Source: Streptomyces sp. RPA4-2 (GTDB lineage: Bacteria > Actinomycetota > Actinomycetes > Streptomycetales > Streptomycetaceae). From it: a stretch of 64,000 nucleotides of DNA. Position 1 is the first letter of the stretch; each line of letters begins with the position of its first letter. Where the stretch lies: the NCBI RefSeq assembly GCF_012273515.2, contig NZ_CP050975.2, positions 1,178,001 through 1,242,000 on the forward strand, in the 5' to 3' direction. The position numbers were made by a program, and so were the translations under genes. The notes under the pieces are model-generated. The model ran no database searches and was not told where the DNA came from. It worked only from the letters and a program-made list of their open reading frames with translations. Shown one piece after another: positions 61,148-64,000 of the stretch.

Positions 61148-61810
61148 GTGAGCGACGTCATGGCTGAACACGAGGCGCACGCCGAACAGTTGGAGCGAAG
61201 GGTGTACGTCGGCCTGCGCGAGGACAACCTCGACCCGCGGCACGTCGTCGCCCTCGCCTGCGAACTGCTCGACCGGTCCCACTGCACCGACGCCGTCCTG
61301 GAGGTCGTCGAGCGGAGTCCCGCCGAGGTGTCGCCTGCGGAGATGACCGCCCTGGCCCGGCGCATCCTGGACGACACGGGCTTCGAGCCCGGGTTCGACC
61401 TCGCCCCCGAGCGTCTGGAGGTGTTGCGCACGGCACTGCGGATCGTAGCCCGCGACCTGCACACCCGTGGGATCGACGGCGCACCGGAGATCGAGGTCCT
61501 GGAGGACTGGTTCCCGGTGGGAGCCGGGGTCCGCCTCGCCGACGGCGAACGGCTCGACTGGGGCAGCCCCATCCTGCCGAACATGTGTGACGACCCCGCC
61601 ATGGCACTCACCAGCCTGGCGACCATGATTCAGGAGAGCTTGCTCGAACGGACGTGGAGGGTCTGGCCGGTGTGCCCCCGACATGACCTCGGCGTCCATG
61701 GCTCGGAGCGGGGCGGCGCGGCCGTGTGGTGGTGCGCGGGCGATGGCGGACACCTGCTCGCGCCGGTCGGCGAACTCTCACGTGTACTCGGCCGCCGTCG
61801 CGGTGAGTAG
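61148..61810 (+). CDS. conserved hypothetical protein
   Basis: This is 220 aa from the GTG at 61148; the ATG at 61160 is an alternative. The protein is acidic and mostly helical, with no signal or membrane helix. The C-terminal third contains WPVCPRHDLG and WWCAGDGGH, where two cysteines and two histidines might bind a metal. I recognise no family. It is separated from the operon by 245 bp and probably transcribed on its own. Confidence 0.6.
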   Translation: MSDVMAEHEAHAEQLERRVYVGLREDNLDPRHVVALACELLDRSHCTDAVLEVVERSPAEVSPAEMTALARRILDDTGFEPGFDLAPERLEVLRTALRIVARDLHTRGIDGAPEIEVLEDWFPVGAGVRLADGERLDWGSPILPNMCDDPAMALTSLATMIQESLLERTWRVWPVCPRHDLGVHGSERGGAAVWWCAGDGGHLLAPVGELSRVLGRRRGE

Positions 61811-61995
61811 GGTCGGCGCAGGACACGGACGTTCTGGCCACGCGGCCACGGCCCCGCCTCCGTCTCCGCCTCCACCTCAGCGATCCGTGGCAGGTGGGTC
61901 GATGGTGTCCGGGTCCGCCCGCCACCACGGCGCCGATGTGACGTCCTCGACGATCTGCGGTCGGCCTCACCTGCGGTGGCCTCCCACAGTAACTG

Positions 61996-62616
61996 TTGGG
62001 TGATCGTCGCCTCGATGTCCGCGGCACGTGTGCCATGATCCGGCGTGAAACCGGCAAGGGAGCCGTCGAGTCGGTGCACGTCGGCTCCTCTCGGCCGGTG
62101 GACGTGGCAAAGGTCGATCCGCGCCGCATCCTGGTGATGGGCTACTCACGTGGCAGCGAGGCGGCTCTGCTTCTCGCCGACGACTACCCCGGCCTCGTCC
62201 ACGGCGCGGTCGTCTACTCGCCGTCAGCCCAGGTCAACGGCGGGATCCCGCTCTACTCCACCGCGGCCTGGACCAAGGACGGGGAGCCCGTCGCCGACGG
62301 ACTCATCCCGCTCAACCATGTCAGCGGCCCCGTCATGGCCATCGCCGGAAGCGACGACCACCTGTGGACTTCGACTCTTTGGGCGCAGCAGATCGTCGAG
62401 GAACTCGACGCCTGCGGCAACCGGTATCCGCACCACGCACTGATCTATCCTCACGCCGGGCACGGTGTCGGAACCTTTCCGTACCTCGCAGCCGGAACCC
62501 GTTACCCTCTGACGGGCCGGGAGATCGACCTCGGTGGCACCCGGGCGGGCAACGCAGCCGCTCAAGAGGCGGGCTGGCACAGAGTCCTGGCGCTTCTTGC
62601 CTCTCTCGGCCCCTGA
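61996..62616 (+). pseudogene. C-terminal fragment of a BAAT/acyl-CoA thioesterase-like hydrolase
   Basis: The frame contains DPRRILVMGYSRGSEAALLL (nucleophile elbow GYSRG), VVYSPSAQ, GSDDHLW with a catalytic-type Asp and YPHAGHGVG with the His. These are the C-terminal features of bile-acid-CoA:amino-acid N-acyltransferase-type alpha/beta hydrolases, which are normally about 400 aa and include an N-terminal immunoglobulin-like domain. No such domain or convincing start is found upstream. The first about 35 codons do not look like coding sequence. The gene is therefore probably truncated at its 5' end, although the catalytic core might still fold. Confidence 0.65.
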
Positions 62617-62829
62617 AGAGGTGAACAGTTCGCCGGCAGAAGGCACGGCGGAACTCGCTCCGCGGAACCGCGCCGCCATGCCGCCACCGCGTCGCCGCCA
62701 CGCCGGGCTCCATGGCGGCGCGAGGCCGGGTCTCCGATCCCCGGGCCGAGGCACTTGCGGAGACAAGTTATATTCAGCCATCGCGCGGTGCTGGGACGGC
62801 ACTTCAACAATCTCTTCCGGGGGCGGGGC

Positions 62830-63501
62830 ATGAGGTGGCAGGGACTGTTTCGCCGTCGGGCGGAACCCCTTCATCCGCCTGTACGTGGTAAATGCGGCGC
62901 GGGCCGGCACGTGTTGCGCAGCGAGCGGCTGCTGCTCTATACGCCGCTCATCGCCCTGGACGTACTGGGGCCCGCGGCAGGTTGTTCCGACGGCGATGCG
63001 CAGCGCTGGCTGGGGTTCAGGGACGACCAACTGGTGCAGCACGAAGACACGCGAGAGTGCTTTTTGTACATGCGTGCGGACGACGACCTGTCCGGGTTCG
63101 CGCCTCGCGATCGCTTCAAAATGATGAGGAAGATCGAGCAGCACTCCGAACGTTTCGTCGAGCTGACCGCCGTGCACGTGGACGACGGCAGATATGCGGG
63201 CGCGACCAGCGTGGACCTGCACACCGGCGAGATCGGTGGCTGGCTGGCTCCCGGCTTCCGCCGGCAGGGACTGGGCGTCGAGCTGTTCCGCGCGGCCGTC
63301 CAGCTCGGTCACCGTCATCTCGGGCTCGAGGTCGTACGAGCCGGCGCGGAGCCGACGAACACCGCTTGTCGAGGAGCACTGACGGCAGCCGGTTTCGCCT
63401 CTGCCTCAGGACAGACACGGTTCACCCTGGGTGACGGACGTGAGGTCGACGCATGCTGGTACCGGCATCGGCAGGAGGCAACCTCACGCTGCCGAAGCTA
63501 A
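62830..63501 (+). CDS. GNAT-family N-acetyltransferase
   Basis: This is 223 aa from the ATG at 62830 (GGGGGCGGGGC upstream). The acetyl-CoA loop is recognisable in GGWLAPGFRRQGLGVELFRAA (R-x-Q-G-L-G), followed by EVVRAGAEPTNTACRGALTAAGF, the typical last helix and strand (each quoted only in part here). Substrate unknown. Frames further upstream could add 25 residues but lack a better start. Confidence 0.82.
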   Translation: MRWQGLFRRRAEPLHPPVRGKCGAGRHVLRSERLLLYTPLIALDVLGPAAGCSDGDAQRWLGFRDDQLVQHEDTRECFLYMRADDDLSGFAPRDRFKMMRKIEQHSERFVELTAVHVDDGRYAGATSVDLHTGEIGGWLAPGFRRQGLGVELFRAAVQLGHRHLGLEVVRAGAEPTNTACRGALTAAGFASASGQTRFTLGDGREVDACWYRHRQEATSRCRS

Positions 63502-63529
63502 GTCCGCGCCAGTCGATAAGGGGCCCGAT

Positions 63530-63572
63530 CCGGCGATCACAGGCGCCCTCCCCACGGAGAGGGGATCGCCGG
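63530..63572. terminator. inverted repeat between convergent genes
   Basis: CCGGCGATC and GATCGCCGG flank a 25-base loop that contains a further CCCC/GGGG pairing. A weak two-part terminator is likely. Confidence 0.45.
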
Positions 63573-63574
63573 CC

Positions 63575-64000
63575 TCACCCCAGCAACCGGCCCTGCAGAG
63601 CGACCGCCTGACGGAACGCTGTCTCCGCCTTGTCCGTATCGCCGTCGCTCCCGCCGGACTGGACGACCAGCGCGAGGACGTCGCCCGCGGCCAGGTAGGC
63701 CTCCCGGGTCTGGGTGGCGCCATAGGGCGCTTCGTCCACGTAGAGGTCGGCGTGGACGCCGTCGGTGGACTCGGTGGAGTCGAGCGGTCGGTCCGCGCCG
63801 ACATCGGCGGCACCGGCCAGCGCATGGGCCGGTGTGGTTCCGGCGAAGTCCTGGACGTAGAGGGAGTTCACGACCGCTCCCGACTTGAACTGGAGCAGAT
63901 AGATCCGGACGCGGCCGCCGCCGGCGGTGGTCCAGCCGCGGGCGGCGATGTGCCGCAAGGCCTGGGCGTGGAGGAGTCCGGTGACCGTGGCCCGTTCGTC
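63575..64000 (-). CDS. unknown protein, 5' end outside window
   Basis: The minus-strand frame is open from the right edge to the TGA at 63575-63577, giving at least 141 residues. They include VTGLLHAQALRHIAARGW, VRIYLLQFKSGAVVNSLYVQ and AYLAAGDVLALVVQSGG. The sequence looks like an extracellular beta-rich domain of the kind found in Streptomyces lipoproteins, but I cannot name a family. Confidence 0.6.
   Translation of the reverse strand, partial: DERATVTGLLHAQALRHIAARGWTTAGGGRVRIYLLQFKSGAVVNSLYVQDFAGTTPAHALAGAADVGADRPLDSTESTDGVHADLYVDEAPYGATQTREAYLAAGDVLALVVQSGGSDGDTDKAETAFRQAVALQGRLLG

Noticed and set aside
61106..61753. Minus-strand 215-codon frame opposite the hypothetical gene at 61148
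   Set aside because: The plus-strand frame has the better start, balanced composition and metal-binding-like motifs; the minus frame looks like its shadow.

Overview
The window is chromosomal DNA of a high-GC actinomycete, almost certainly a Streptomyces. GC is very high with strong third-position bias. There is a SapB-type (ram/amf) lanthipeptide cluster, a large SARP regulator, rare TTA codons in developmental or catabolic genes, and dense short operons with ATGA overlaps. I see no tRNA, rRNA, transposase or CRISPR array.

Layout. (1) 1-6327, minus strand: a class III lanthipeptide cluster in the order lanKC (ramC), precursor (ramS), and two ABC half-transporters (ramA, ramB; ramB runs off the left edge). 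(2) 6328-15217: a long gene-free stretch, a secreted nuclease, a membrane metallophosphoesterase, a truncated HbpS-like remnant, an L,D-transpeptidase-like lipoprotein and an unusual FHA-flavoprotein fusion. (3) 15218-22485: a TetR/MFS efflux pair with five copies of a 17-bp operator, a class V PLP enzyme, and a zinc alcohol dehydrogenase that shares its operator with a second TetR gene 1 kb downstream of it. (4) 22724-32914: a SAV_915-like gene and a diaminopimelate decarboxylase, then a scrambled potassium-ATPase locus (kdpF with a frameshift, kdpB, kdpC, kdpA, second kdpB) and a DUF899 gene whose 3' end is disturbed. (5) 33222-43693: an SDR remnant, an aldehyde dehydrogenase, a DUF2637 membrane protein, an Old Yellow Enzyme, an operon of class II aldolase, HAD phosphatase, DhaL and DhaK (dhaL carries a TTA codon), and a secreted beta-helix glycoside hydrolase.

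(6) 44817-60902 is the most interesting part. A 1042-aa SARP regulator is followed by a small divergent gene for a secreted two-cysteine peptide and by a 12.4-kb operon. The operon starts with a 23-residue Lys-rich peptide and a perfect attenuator hairpin. Next come an M16 (PqqF-like) peptidase, a GNAT-like protein, a nucleotidyltransferase-like protein, an ABC-2 exporter (one ATPase, two permeases), an NDP-kinase-like protein, a class III aminotransferase, a FAD oxidoreductase, a P-loop kinase/HAD fusion and a stand-alone methionyl-tRNA-synthetase-like enzyme. The divergent promoter region holds two pairs of GTTGAC-type heptamers at 11-bp spacing, each 9 bp from a -10-like hexamer, which is the layout expected of SARP targets. 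I interpret this as a ribosomally encoded peptide pathway of a type I cannot match to a known class.

(7) 61148-64000: a hypothetical protein, an N-terminally truncated BAAT-type acyltransferase, a GNAT acetyltransferase and the 3' end of an unknown minus-strand gene.
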